A DNA stretch of 64,000 nt from Phenylobacterium sp. (GTDB taxonomy: Bacteria; Pseudomonadota; Alphaproteobacteria; Caulobacterales; Caulobacteraceae): positions 62,001 to 126,000 of the forward strand of contig NZ_JAUXVZ010000035.1 in NCBI RefSeq assembly GCF_030680185.1. The letters are read 5' to 3'. Position 1 is the first letter of the stretch. Each line of letters starts with the position of its first letter. Positions 46,397 to 55,623 of the stretch are shown here, in pieces. The translations under genes and the position numbers were made by a program. Below the pieces are notes generated by a model that was not told the origin of the DNA, ran no database searches, and worked only from the letters and a program-made list of their open reading frames with translations.

Positions 46397-47566
46397 TTAG
46401 TAAACTTCGAACAGGCCGGCCGCGCCCATGCCGCCGCCGATGCACATGGACACCACGACGTTCTTGGCGCCGCGACGCTTGCCTTCCTGCAGGATGTGGC
46501 CCGCGAGGCGCGCGCCGGTCATGCCGTAGGGGTGGCCGATGGCGATGGAGCCGCCATTGACGTTGTACTTCTCAGGGTCGATGCCCAGCTGGTCGCGGGA
46601 ATAGAGGCACTGCGACGCGAAGGCTTCGTTCAGCTCCCACAGGTCGATGTCGTCGACCTTCAGGCCGTGACGCTCGAGCAGGCGCGGAATGGCGAAGACC
46701 GGGCCGATGCCCATCTCGTCGGGCTCGCAACCGGCGACGACCCAACCCTTGAAGGCGCCCATGGGGCTCAGGCCCTTCTTCTCGGCGGCCTTGGCTTCCA
46801 TGATCACCACGGCGGCGGCGCCGTCCGACAGCTGGCTGGCGTTGCCGGCGGTGATGAACTTGCCTTCGCCGCGGACCGGCTGAAGCTTGGCCAGGCCTTC
46901 CAGGGTGGTGTCGGGACGATTGCACTCATCGCGATCGACCGTGTAGTCGACGATGGTCTCTTCCTTCGTCTCCTTGTTGACCTGCTTCATCTTGGTCTTC
47001 ATCGGGACGATTTCGTCCTTGAACTTCTGCGCCTGCTGGGCGGCAGCCATACGCTGCTGCGATTCCAGCGAGTACTGGTCCTGGTACTCACGGCTGATGT
47101 TGTAGCGCTCGGCGACGATGTCGGCGGTGTCGATCATCGGCATGAAGATGGCCGGGTACTGCTTCACCAGGGCCGGGTCGATGTTGTCGCGACCGCCGCC
47201 GCCGCCGGGGATCGACAGCGACTCGACGCCGCCGGCGACGACCGCGTCGGCGCCGTCGTTGCGCACATAGTTGGCCGCCGTGGCGATGGTGTTCAGGCCC
47301 GAGGAGCAGAAACGGTTGACGGTGGAGCCCGAGGTGGTGATCGGCAGGCCGGCGAGGAGGGCCACCTGGCGCCCGAGATTGCCCGCGCCATGGGACACAT
47401 TGCCCATAATGCAGTCTTCAATCTCAGAAGCGTCGATTCCCGAGCGCTCGACGGCGTGTTTCACCGCATGCGCGCCCATGCTCATGGTCGGGGTCATGTT
47501 GAAGCCCCCGCGGCCCGATTTGGCGAGCCCCGTGCGGGCATAGGAAACGATAACGGCTTCGCGCAT
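46397..47566 (-). CDS. thiolase family acyl-CoA acetyltransferase
   Basis: 389 residues from ATG 47566 behind TGGGAG. It catalyses thiolytic cleavage of 3-ketoacyl-CoA or its reverse. Acyl-accepting Cys87 is in NRFCSSGLN, the active-site His is in [15 protein letters not shown], and Cys375 is in [13 protein letters not shown]. The sequence resembles FadA-type degradative thiolases rather than biosynthetic PhaA. No beta-oxidation partner is adjacent, though a FadL-type porin is at 61 kb. Confidence 0.93.
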   Translation of the reverse strand: MREAVIVSYARTGLAKSGRGGFNMTPTMSMGAHAVKHAVERSGIDASEIEDCIMGNVSHGAGNLGRQVALLAGLPITTSGSTVNRFCSSGLNTIATAANYVRNDGADAVVAGGVESLSIPGGGGGRDNIDPALVKQYPAIFMPMIDTADIVAERYNISREYQDQYSLESQQRMAAAQQAQKFKDEIVPMKTKMKQVNKETKEETIVDYTVDRDECNRPDTTLEGLAKLQPVRGEGKFITAGNASQLSDGAAAVVIMEAKAAEKKGLSPMGAFKGWVVAGCEPDEMGIGPVFAIPRLLERHGLKVDDIDLWELNEAFASQCLYSRDQLGIDPEKYNVNGGSIAIGHPYGMTGARLAGHILQEGKRRGAKNVVVSMCIGGGMGAAGLFEVY

Positions 47567-47706
47567 ACAAAATTCTCCCAAATGAATGCGATCCGGCGGC
47601 CCACTTGTGATGCGGGCGCCTGGCGATGATCGCGGCAACCTTTGCATCCCGCGAGGGAAATGGCTAGGGACGGACTGCGCCCGCGGTCTCGTCCCGGGCC
47701 CATGGG

Positions 47707-48702
47707 ATGCAGCCTATGATCGTTGAAAAGCCCTCTCGTTTCGGAGGCTTGGCGGCCCTTATGATGGTCGTCGGCCTGAGCCTGGCCGCCTGTGGCGATC
47801 GCGGGGGCGACGATCGCCCGCCCCAGCCTGGGGATGAAGCCGTCGCCCGGGTCGATGGCAAAGCCGTCTGGGCCTCTGACGTCAAGCGCGAGGCGGTGGC
47901 CCAGGGCCTGATCGGCGAGGGCGAGCCCCTGGACATTTCCTCCGATCTTTTCCGCCGGGTGCTGGACGAGGTGATCGACCAGAAGCTGCTGGCCGCCGAG
48001 GCCCTGTCGCGCAATCTGGATGAGGATCCCGTGGCCCAGCGCCGTCTGGCCGCCGCCCGCGAGCGCATCCTGGGCGACATGCTGGTGGAGAGCGTCGTTT
48101 CGGACGCCGTCAACGAAAACGCGATCCGGGGCCTGTACCAGGAGCAGCTCAAGCTCGCGCGTCAGTCCGAGGAGATTCGTGCGCGGCAGATCGTGGTGGC
48201 GACGCCCGAAGAGGGCGAGGCGGTGAAGAACCTGCTGACCACCGGCGCCTCGTTCGAGGCCCTGGCCATGGAGCGCTCCACGGACGCCGCCACCCGCTTC
48301 AACGGCGGCGACCTCGGCTACTTCACCACCGACGTCATGCCCGAAGCCTATGAGGGCGCTCTCAAGGCGGCCAAGACCGGCGAGATCGTCGGCCCCTTCG
48401 AGGTCGAAGGCGGCTGGGCGGTGGTGCGGGTTGAGGACCGTCGCCTGGAGGAGCCGATCACCCTGGAGGCCGCGCGCCCCCAGATCATTCGCTTCCTCAC
48501 CTATGACCAGGTTCGTGACCTGCTGGAAAAGCTGCGGGGTCGGGCCAAGGTCGAGACCCTGATCGGCGCCGGCGAGGCCGTGCCCGGCGCGCCGGTGGAG
48601 CCTGCCGATGCGGCGGCCGAAGCGCCCAAGGCCGCCGAGCCGGCCAAGACGCCGGCGCCGGCCGCCAAGGTTCCCGCCCCCAAAAGCCCTGAGGCCAAGT
48701 AA
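47707..48702 (+). CDS. parvulin-type peptidyl-prolyl isomerase lipoprotein
   Basis: 331 residues. The lipoprotein signal ends in LSLAAC (Cys29). A helical SurA_N-like chaperone region (about 60-140) precedes the PpiC rotamase domain (about 150-245: [43 protein letters not shown]). A C-terminal Ala/Pro/Lys-rich tail of about 45 residues looks disordered. It acts in the periplasm on proteins delivered by Sec, and the family is conserved beside secA and argJ in alphaproteobacteria. Its stop overlaps the argJ start. Confidence 0.9.
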   Translation: MQPMIVEKPSRFGGLAALMMVVGLSLAACGDRGGDDRPPQPGDEAVARVDGKAVWASDVKREAVAQGLIGEGEPLDISSDLFRRVLDEVIDQKLLAAEALSRNLDEDPVAQRRLAAARERILGDMLVESVVSDAVNENAIRGLYQEQLKLARQSEEIRARQIVVATPEEGEAVKNLLTTGASFEALAMERSTDAATRFNGGDLGYFTTDVMPEAYEGALKAAKTGEIVGPFEVEGGWAVVRVEDRRLEEPITLEAARPQIIRFLTYDQVRDLLEKLRGRAKVETLIGAGEAVPGAPVEPADAAAEAPKAAEPAKTPAPAAKVPAPKSPEAK

Positions 48703-50168
48703 TGGCGCGCAAGGATAGCGACACCGCCAAGGCGCCGAAGCCCGTCGCGGCGACGACGACGGCCAAGCCTGCGCCCCGCGCGACCGAAAGCGTCACCGAG
48801 GTCGTGGGACAGACGATCGAGCGGGCCCTCGATCCCCTGGCCAGCGCCATCAAGCGGGCCGCTCTGAAGCGCGCCGACAAGACCAGCCGCGCCCTGGAGG
48901 CTACGCCCCAGCCGCCGAAGCCCGCCAAGGGCGCCTTGCCCGTTTCGCCCCTGGTCGTGCCGTTTCCGACCATGCCGCCCCTGGCCGGGGTGCGGCTGGC
49001 GACCGGCCGGGCCGGCTTCTACAAGCATGAGCGCGACGACCTGCTGGTCATGAGCTTCGATCCCGGGACCACCGCCGCCGGGGTTTTCACCCGCCACAAG
49101 GTGGGCTCGGCGCCGGTCGACTGGTGCCAGAAACAACTGGCCGCCACCAAGGGGACCGAGGTCCGCGCCCTGGTGGTCAATGCCGGCTGCGCCAATTCCT
49201 TCACCGGCAAGCCGGGCGCTGACGCCGTGCGGCGGGTCGCATCGGCCGTCGCCAAGCGGTTCGATTGCCGTCAGCGGGACGTGATGGTGGCCTCCACCGG
49301 CGTCATCGGCGTGCTGCTGGACGACGCCAAGATCACCCAGCGCCTGCCCGAGGTGGAGCAGAAGCTGTCGCCGGACGGCTGGGCCGGCGCCGCCCGGGCC
49401 ATCATGACCACCGACACCTTTCCCAAGGGCGCAGTGGCCGAGGCCGAGATCGACGGAACCAAGGTTCGGATCGCCGGCATCTGCAAGGGTTCGGGGATGA
49501 TCGCCCCGGACATGGCCACCATGCTGGCCTTCGTGGTCACCGACGCGGCCATCGCCGCGCCCGCGCTGCAGAGCCTGGTGAACCTCTATGTGCGCACCAC
49601 CTTTAACTGCGTGACGGTGGACGGCGACCGCTCGACCAACGACACCCTGATGCTGTTCGCCACCGGCCAGTCCGGCGCGCCCAAGATCACCCGGGCCGGC
49701 GACAAGCGCCTGGCCGACTTCCGCGACAAGCTGGAGGGCGTCCTGATGGACCTGGCCCAGCAGCTGGTCCGGGACGGGGAGGGGGCGACCAAGTTCGTCA
49801 AGATTACCGTCGCCGGCGCCGAGAATCCCATCTCCGCCCGCAAGATCGCTCGCACCGTCGCCGAAAGCCCCCTGGTCAAGACCGCCTTCGCCGGCGAGGA
49901 CGCCAACTGGGGTCGGATCGTCATGGCCGTCGGCCGGGCCGACGAGCCCGTGAACCGCGACGCGCTGTTGGTCCGCTTCGGGGAGCACTGGGCTGCGCAG
50001 GATGGCCTGATTGCGCCCACCTATGACGAGGCCAAGATGAGCGCCTACATGAAGCGGCAGGAGCTTGAGGTCTTCATCGACGTGGGTGTCGGTCGCGCCA
50101 GCGCCAGCATGTGGACCTGCGACCTGACCAAGCAGTATGTGGCCATCAACGGCGACTACCGCTCCTGA
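48702..50168 (+). CDS. argJ: bifunctional glutamate N-acetyltransferase/amino-acid acetyltransferase with N-terminal extension
   Basis: 488 residues; ordinary ArgJ has about 400. The enzyme recycles acetyl from N-acetylornithine to glutamate in arginine synthesis. The self-cleavage site is PDMATML (between Ala and Thr), preceded by ICKGSGMIA; TSTGVIG-like VMVASTGVIGVLL and NSFTGKPGAD are also conserved. Residues 1-78 form an Ala/Lys/Pro-rich extension with one predicted helix (SVTEVVGQTIERALDPLASAIKRAALKRA), absent from typical homologues. The start overlaps ppiC by one base. Confidence 0.95.
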   Translation: MARKDSDTAKAPKPVAATTTAKPAPRATESVTEVVGQTIERALDPLASAIKRAALKRADKTSRALEATPQPPKPAKGALPVSPLVVPFPTMPPLAGVRLATGRAGFYKHERDDLLVMSFDPGTTAAGVFTRHKVGSAPVDWCQKQLAATKGTEVRALVVNAGCANSFTGKPGADAVRRVASAVAKRFDCRQRDVMVASTGVIGVLLDDAKITQRLPEVEQKLSPDGWAGAARAIMTTDTFPKGAVAEAEIDGTKVRIAGICKGSGMIAPDMATMLAFVVTDAAIAAPALQSLVNLYVRTTFNCVTVDGDRSTNDTLMLFATGQSGAPKITRAGDKRLADFRDKLEGVLMDLAQQLVRDGEGATKFVKITVAGAENPISARKIARTVAESPLVKTAFAGEDANWGRIVMAVGRADEPVNRDALLVRFGEHWAAQDGLIAPTYDEAKMSAYMKRQELEVFIDVGVGRASASMWTCDLTKQYVAINGDYRS

Positions 50169-50175
50169 AGCGCCT

Positions 50176-52707
50176 TCAGCGGCGCTGAGATGACGCCGCC
50201 TTGAGCACGTCGCGCAGGGCCTTTTCGGAGTAGGGCTTGCTTATGATCGGCACGGCGGAAAGGTGCTCGGGCAGGTCGGCCTGATCGCCGAAGCCGGTGC
50301 CGAAGGCGAAGGAAATCTTCTCGGCCTGTAGCTGCTCGGCCACCGGCAGGCTGGTCTCCTCTCCCAGGTTCAGGTCGAGGAAGGCGAAGTCGGGCCGATC
50401 GGCGGCGATGGCTTCAAGGGCGGCGGCGACGTTGGAGGCCATGCTGACCTGGCTGGCGCCGAGCTTCAGCAGCACGCCTTCCAGATCCAGCGCGATGATC
50501 ATGTTGTCCTCGACCACCAGCACATGGTTCGGTCGGGGCGGTCGCTCATCGGCCACGGGGGCGACGGCCTTGCCAGGATCGGCCGCACGGCCCTCCACGA
50601 CGAAGCGCCCCGGCACCCGCAACGCCACCCGCAGGCCCGCAGGATCAAAGGTCACCTCAGCCTCGCCGCCCAGCTCATGGGGGATGGAGCGTTCGATGAT
50701 GGTCGAGCCGAACCCCCGCCGGGTGGGCGCCTTGACCGTCGGCCCGCCCTGTTCACGCCAGGCCAGGTCCAGCGCGCCGGACGCATCGGTGGTCCAGCTC
50801 ACATGCACCTCGCCGCGGCTGTCGCAAAGGGCGCCGTACTTGGCCGAGTTGGTCACCAGTTCATGGATGACCAGCGACAGGGTCGAGAAGGCCTGGGGTT
50901 CGATCAGCACGTCGGGGCCCGACAGGATCAGCCGGTCGGCCTTGGCGGCCAGATAGGCCTCCGCCTCCCCGCGGATCAGGTCGGTCAGGGCCCCGGGACC
51001 CCAGTGCTGCTGGGTGATCTGATCATGGGCGCGGGCGAGCGCCTGGACCCGGCCCGAGACCACGTCGAAGAATTGCTGGACGGTGGTCGCGCCATCGCGG
51101 CTCTGCGAGATCAGGCCGCGGATCAGGCCCAGGATGTTGCGCACCCTGTGGTTCAGCTCGGCGATCAGAACTTCCTGCCGATGCTGGGCCTTGCCCCGCT
51201 CGGCGTTGGCCAGATCGGTCAGCCGCATGACCACTTCCAGAAGCGTCAGCCGCAGGCTGTCCACCGCCGCAAGCTCCGAGGCCGACCAGGGGCGGGACTG
51301 ACCTCGGACGGTCTCCTTCCAGGTCTCGAAACTCTGTCGCGGGGTCAGGCGGGCGCCGAGCGGGCCGACGGTGACCGCCTTGTTGGGATCGCCGGCCCAG
51401 GCCACCTCGCGGACGACCTCCCCACGCTGGAAGATCAGATAGTCGCCCGGCTCCCGCGACAGGGGCACGGCGATGATCCCGGCGGCGTCTTGCCAGGTCT
51501 TGGCCTCCGGCAGGTGCGCGGCCAGGTGATGGGTGTGGAACACCCCCCGCGTGGCGTGGTCGTCCAGGAAGCCGACCAGGATCTTGAGCCGGTCGGCGTC
51601 CAGGCTGGCGCCGTGGCTGGTCGTCTGGCCGCCCATGTGAAGGGTCACGCCCTCACAGCCGGCCAGGCTGCACAGCTCGCCGAGGAAGGGTGTGAGACTG
51701 GCCGGCCCCGAAGCTGTCGCCACCGAACTGACCAGGCGATCGTGCAGGTTTCGCGCCCGCTCCACATGGCGGGCCTCGGTCTCCTGTTCGCGGCTTTCCA
51801 GCATGTAGGAGAAGATCTGGCCAAACAGCTCGGCCGCCGTGCGCCGCTCATAGGAGACGTGGTGGGGGCCATAGTGGTGGCAGGCGAACAGGCCCCAAAG
51901 CTTGCCCTGGCGCAGGATGGAGATGGAGAGCGACGCGCCGACGCCCATATTGCGGAGATATTCGATGTGGATCGGCGAGACCGCCCGCAGCATGGACATG
52001 GAGAGATCCAGCGGGCCGCCGCTGGGGCCCAGGGCGGGGCGGACCTTCGGCGTCTCGGCGTCGATATCGGCGATGATCCGCAGCCAGCTCCGCTCATAGA
52101 GGGCGCGCGCCTGCTGGGGGATGTCCGAGGCCGGATAGCGCTGGCCGAGGAACGAGCCGATGCCCGGCCGCACGGACTCGGCGATCACCTCGCCGGCGCC
52201 GTCGTGGTCGAAGCGATAGACCATCACCCGGTCGAATTCGGTCAGGGCGCGCACCTGGCGGGCGGCTTCGTGGACGATGTCTTCGATCGTTTTCCGCTCG
52301 GCCACGCGATTGGCCATGGAGCGTACGGCCGAGGCCGCCTCCAGCGAGGATTCGGCCCGGCTCGGCTCGGCCTCGATGATCAGCAGGTCGCCCGAATAAT
52401 GGACCGCCACGTCGAAGGGCTCGCCGCCGGCCTGCAGGGCCAGGTTGAACACCCGCTCCACGGAATCGGCGCCCCGCATGATCTGCAGCCGGCCGCGGAT
52501 TTCATGCACGGCGTGCCCGTCGAGGACCTCTGTCAGGGATCGCCCGATGAGGTCTTCGGCGGCCTGCCCCAGGAAGCCCTGGGCGTTGTCGGAGGCGTGC
52601 GCCACCATCCACTGGCGGGTGACCGCCAGCAGGAAGCCGAACGGCTGGATCGCGCCCAGCAGATGGATCGGTTCCCGATCACAGTTCGTCAGGTCGACAT
52701 CGGTCAA
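50176..52707 (-). CDS. bphP: bacteriophytochrome HWE histidine kinase with C-terminal receiver
   Basis: 843 residues from TTG 52707; the next in-frame ATG would delete the chromophore cysteine. PAS: Cys9 in LTNCDREPIH, the biliverdin attachment site. GAF: D195 in PASDIPQQARALY, H248 in HIEYLRNMGV and H278 in ACHHYGPHHVSYE, each 12 residues before its Deinococcus BphP counterpart. PHY: the tongue motif TPRQSF. Kinase: ELNHRVRN and the HWE W-x-E in AWREQGG. Receiver: VLVVEDN, Asp in FAFLDLNLG, ISKPY, plus FAFGTGFGD. This is a red/far-red light sensor. It sits downstream of its heme oxygenase gene. Confidence 0.95.
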   Translation of the reverse strand: MTDVDLTNCDREPIHLLGAIQPFGFLLAVTRQWMVAHASDNAQGFLGQAAEDLIGRSLTEVLDGHAVHEIRGRLQIMRGADSVERVFNLALQAGGEPFDVAVHYSGDLLIIEAEPSRAESSLEAASAVRSMANRVAERKTIEDIVHEAARQVRALTEFDRVMVYRFDHDGAGEVIAESVRPGIGSFLGQRYPASDIPQQARALYERSWLRIIADIDAETPKVRPALGPSGGPLDLSMSMLRAVSPIHIEYLRNMGVGASLSISILRQGKLWGLFACHHYGPHHVSYERRTAAELFGQIFSYMLESREQETEARHVERARNLHDRLVSSVATASGPASLTPFLGELCSLAGCEGVTLHMGGQTTSHGASLDADRLKILVGFLDDHATRGVFHTHHLAAHLPEAKTWQDAAGIIAVPLSREPGDYLIFQRGEVVREVAWAGDPNKAVTVGPLGARLTPRQSFETWKETVRGQSRPWSASELAAVDSLRLTLLEVVMRLTDLANAERGKAQHRQEVLIAELNHRVRNILGLIRGLISQSRDGATTVQQFFDVVSGRVQALARAHDQITQQHWGPGALTDLIRGEAEAYLAAKADRLILSGPDVLIEPQAFSTLSLVIHELVTNSAKYGALCDSRGEVHVSWTTDASGALDLAWREQGGPTVKAPTRRGFGSTIIERSIPHELGGEAEVTFDPAGLRVALRVPGRFVVEGRAADPGKAVAPVADERPPRPNHVLVVEDNMIIALDLEGVLLKLGASQVSMASNVAAALEAIAADRPDFAFLDLNLGEETSLPVAEQLQAEKISFAFGTGFGDQADLPEHLSAVPIISKPYSEKALRDVLKAASSQRR

Positions 52708-52845
52708 GGCCGCAAACGTTCCAATTCCAGGGGGGAGGGGGACGCGTGCGGGGACAGGCGTCGGCGGGGGAGCTTCACCGCCAATACAATAGGAAGTCGG
52801 GGCTCAGGTCTGTCGGGTAGCGGACGCTTTCGGGGGTCGCTCGGC

Positions 52846-53397
52846 TCAGGCCGACGTCGGGGCGACGGCTGTGAACCCGGCCTCGAAGGCGGCGAAGACG
52901 CCCCGCGCCCCATCCACGGCGGCGGCCGTCTCGGCGGGGTCGAGGTCGCGACTGTCGAGCCATTCCAGAAAGGTGCGCCAGAGGGGCTCGCCCTGGCCGT
53001 GGGCGAGATAGGCGATGGGCGCCGCAGGCTGCGCCTCGGCCAGCCGGCGGCGCAGGAGGGCTCCGCCCAGGCGCGAACCCTCCAGGACGTAGAGCGCGCC
53101 TACGCGCTCGGCCGCGTTGGTTGGGGCGGGGATGAGAGCGGGGGCGGGCGCTTCGAAGCCCAGTTCGGCCAGGTCGGCCAGCAACGCCCCCGCGCGGCGG
53201 CGTTCAGGCCAGCTGGGCGGCAGGTCTTGGGGTGGGGCGGCGTCCAGCGCCGCCTCCAGGGGCGGCAGCACGGCGGCGTGGCCCAGGAGAAAGGCGCCGT
53301 AGCCCTCGGGGCTGGCCAGATCGAAAGCGCCGCCCAATCGGTCGACGCGATCGTGATCCTGGCGCGTGGCTGCGCGCAGGGTGGTTCTCAGAGTCAT
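52846..53397 (-). CDS. bphO: biliverdin-producing heme oxygenase (BphO-like)
   Basis: 183 residues from ATG 53397. It cleaves heme to biliverdin, the chromophore of the phytochrome encoded 138 bases downstream on the same strand. The proximal heme ligand is probably His15 in LRAATRQDHDRVDRL, and the distal helix motif is YVLEGSRLGGALL. No membrane anchor. A strong hairpin separates it from rhlE upstream, so bphO-bphP should have their own promoter. Confidence 0.92.
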   Translation of the reverse strand: MTLRTTLRAATRQDHDRVDRLGGAFDLASPEGYGAFLLGHAAVLPPLEAALDAAPPQDLPPSWPERRRAGALLADLAELGFEAPAPALIPAPTNAAERVGALYVLEGSRLGGALLRRRLAEAQPAAPIAYLAHGQGEPLWRTFLEWLDSRDLDPAETAAAVDGARGVFAAFEAGFTAVAPTSA

Positions 53398-53434
53398 CAA
53401 GGCTCGGTGGTCCTGTTGTCGCCCAGACAGCAAC

Positions 53435-53465
53435 GCACGGACGGCGATCAGGTCGCCGTCCGTGC
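53435..53465 (-). terminator. strong hairpin terminator between rhlE and bphO
   Basis: GCACGGACGGCGA (53435-53447) pairs perfectly over 13 bp with TCGCCGTCCGTGC (53453-53465) around loop TCAGG. It begins 23 bases after the rhlE stop, and the minus strand continues GTTGCTGTCT, moderately T-rich. Confidence 0.75.
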
Positions 53466-53488
53466 TGCAGAGGTGAGCAGAGCGCGAT

Positions 53489-54904
53489 CTAGTCGATCGG
53501 GCTCCAGGCCTTGGGGGCGCCTTCGCGCTTGGGACCGCGGAAGCGATCGCCGCCGGCGGCCGCCTTGGCGGCCTGAGCCGGCTTGGCGCCATCGCGGCGG
53601 GGCTGACCGCCGCCGCGGCCTTCGCCGCCGCCACGACCCTGGTCGGGACGCCGGTTACGGGTCTGGCGCAGGGCGGCGGGCACGTCATTGCGCGGATCGC
53701 GCGAGCGACCCGAGGCCTGACGGGGTTCTTCCGGCGTGACGTCGGCGATGGCCTTGGTCATCAGGGCCAGGGCCTTGTCGTTGCGGCGGTCGAAGGACGG
53801 GATGGTCTGGCGCGTGACCTTCTGGATGTCGCGCAGCAGGTTCCGCTCGTCGTCGGCACAGAAGGCGATGGCCGAGCCATCGGCGCCGGCTCGGGCCGTA
53901 CGGCCGATCCGGTGGACATAGGCTTCCGGCACGTTGGGCAGTTCGTATTGAACCACGTGGCTGACGGCGTCGATGTCGATGCCGCGGGCGGCGATGTCGG
54001 TGGCCACAAGCGCGCGGATCTTGCCCGCCTTGAAGTCCGCCAGCGCCCGTTCACGCTGGCCCTGGCTCTTGTCGCCGTGGATGGCCGAGGCTTCCACGCC
54101 GCCCTGTTCCAGGGTCTTGGCCACGCGGTCGGCGCCGCGCTTGGTGCGGGTGAAGACGATGACGCGCTTGAAGTCCTTCTCGGCGAACAGCTCGGCCAGC
54201 AGGGCGCGCTTGCGGGTCTGCTCGACGAACAGAACCTTCTGGCTGATGCGCTCCACGGTGGTCGCCTGGGGGGTCACCGAGACCTTGAGCGGGTCCTTCA
54301 GGAGTTCGCCAGCCAGCTTGCCGATTTCGGTGGGCATGGTGGCGGAAAAGAACAGGTTCTGCCGCTGGGCGGGGATGTGCTTCACGATGCGGCGGATCGG
54401 GACGATGAAGCCCATGTCCAGCATCTGGTCGGCTTCGTCGAGGACGAAGGTTTCGACCCCCTGCAGGGTGACGGTCTTCTCGCCCAGATGGTCGATCAGG
54501 CGGCCCGGCGTGGCGACGAGGACGTCGACGCCGGGGGCCATGGCGCGCATCTGGCCGCCATACTTCACGCCGCCGAAGATCACGGTGACGGTCAGGCCGA
54601 GATGCTGGCCATAGGTGCGGAAGCTCTCGGCGATCTGGGTGGCCAGTTCGCGGGTCGGCGATAGGACGAGCACCCGGCAGCCGCGACGGGGCGCAGGCTT
54701 GGGGTCGGCCGCCAGGCGGTGGAGGATGGGGAGGGCGAAGGCGGCGGTCTTGCCGGTGCCGGTCTGGGCGATGCCCAGGATGTCACGGCCGGAGAGCACG
54801 CCCGGAATGGCCTTGGCCTGGATCGGGGTCGGGGTCTCATAGCCCTGGTCGGCCAGGGCCTTCAGCAAAGGCTTGGCCAGGCCGAGTTCAGAAAATTGGG
54901 TCAA
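53489..54904 (-). CDS. rhlE: DEAD-box RNA helicase, RhlE-like
   Basis: 471 residues. ATP-dependent RNA unwinding in ribosome assembly, mRNA decay or cold adaptation. All motifs are present: Q motif (FSELGLAKPLLKALADQGYETPTPIQ), Walker A (AQTGTGKT), PTRELATQ, DEAD in VLDEADQMLDMGF, SAT, and motif VI HRIGRTARAG. The last ~85 residues are a basic Arg/Gly-rich RNA-binding tail (GRGGGEGRGGGQPRRDG). Divergent from mutT. Confidence 0.94.
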   Translation of the reverse strand: MTQFSELGLAKPLLKALADQGYETPTPIQAKAIPGVLSGRDILGIAQTGTGKTAAFALPILHRLAADPKPAPRRGCRVLVLSPTRELATQIAESFRTYGQHLGLTVTVIFGGVKYGGQMRAMAPGVDVLVATPGRLIDHLGEKTVTLQGVETFVLDEADQMLDMGFIVPIRRIVKHIPAQRQNLFFSATMPTEIGKLAGELLKDPLKVSVTPQATTVERISQKVLFVEQTRKRALLAELFAEKDFKRVIVFTRTKRGADRVAKTLEQGGVEASAIHGDKSQGQRERALADFKAGKIRALVATDIAARGIDIDAVSHVVQYELPNVPEAYVHRIGRTARAGADGSAIAFCADDERNLLRDIQKVTRQTIPSFDRRNDKALALMTKAIADVTPEEPRQASGRSRDPRNDVPAALRQTRNRRPDQGRGGGEGRGGGQPRRDGAKPAQAAKAAAGGDRFRGPKREGAPKAWSPID

Positions 54905-55215
54905 GTGACTTACAGTCTTTCGGAGTGCGCCGAAGGCGGCCGCTTGCTGTGCAAGGGTCGCGGGACGCGGGTCAGTTTGGGGAAAGCCCCCGCGTGGCGG
55001 GGCGATCTATGCGATCTCTTCTGGCGCTCAACAGGCCGAACCTCCGTTTCAGGAGGCCCTCACGCGGGCTGGAGCACCGATAGCGCCAATCAGGGCGCAA
55101 GGCACACATCGTCTTTCGCAGGTGCGAAGTCAACCCAAAGTCGTCGGCGCGGCCTGCGGGGTCTCAGTTTGTCTCGCCCTGTTGCATTTGCAGCAGAGGC
55201 GCGGAAAGGAGAGGC
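54905..55215. other. 311-base intergenic region between rhlE and mutT
   Basis: I see no credible gene. It must hold the divergent promoters of rhlE and mutT. It contains a perfect palindrome TTCGCA-GG-TGCGAA (55115-55128) and several short GC-rich self-complementary stretches around 54975-55010 that could fold in a long rhlE leader, as cold-induced helicase messages often have. The mutT ribosome site AGGAG is at its right end. Confidence 0.5.
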
Positions 55216-55623
55216 ATGACCGAAAAGCCCATACTCCTGGTCGCCGCCGCGGCCCTGATCGACACCGATGGCCGCGTGCTGATCTGCCAGCGCCCTGAGG
55301 GCAAGCAACTGGCCGGGCTCTGGGAGTTTCCCGGCGGCAAGGTCGAGACCGGCGAGACGCCCGAGGCCTGCCTGATCCGTGAGTTGGACGAGGAGCTGGG
55401 CATCCAGGTGACCAATGCCTGCCTGGCGCCCTTCGTGTTCGCCAGCCACGGTTATGAGTCCTTTCACCTGCTCATGCCACTTTATCTGTGTCGGCGTTGG
55501 AGCGGCTTCGTCACCGCCAAGGAACACAAGGCTCTCGCATGGGTGAAGCCCAACAAGCTCAGCGACTATCCGATGCCGCCGGCCGACGCGCCCCTGGTGG
55601 CCTGGCTGCGCGACATGATCTGA
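55216..55623 (+). CDS. mutT: 8-oxo-dGTP diphosphatase MutT
   Basis: 135 residues. It hydrolyses oxidised dGTP and prevents A:T to C:G transversions. A complete Nudix box is visible: GGKVETGETPEACLIRELDEELGI, fitting G-x5-E-x7-R-E-U-x-E-E-x-G-U. The N-terminus LVAAAALIDTDGRVLICQRPEGKQLAGLWEFPGGK is typical. It ends in the CTGA overlap with the pilin gene, and it belongs to the conserved argJ-mutT neighbourhood, although 5 kb of other genes separate the two here. Confidence 0.95.
   Translation: MTEKPILLVAAAALIDTDGRVLICQRPEGKQLAGLWEFPGGKVETGETPEACLIRELDEELGIQVTNACLAPFVFASHGYESFHLLMPLYLCRRWSGFVTAKEHKALAWVKPNKLSDYPMPPADAPLVAWLRDMI

Noticed and set aside
50169..50186. Hairpin AGCGCC/GGCGCT at the argJ end as terminator
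   Set aside because: Six base pairs, no T tract on either strand, and it overlaps the phytochrome coding end.
50524..53739. A 1071-codon open frame on the plus strand
   Set aside because: Antisense shadow of the phytochrome and heme oxygenase genes, both of which have complete motif sets.
55488..55619. GTG at 55488 as the start of the Flp pilin
   Set aside because: It would prepend 44 residues encoded by out-of-frame mutT DNA, including many Arg/Gly/Gln, which no Flp pilin has; the CTG overlap is a better explanation.
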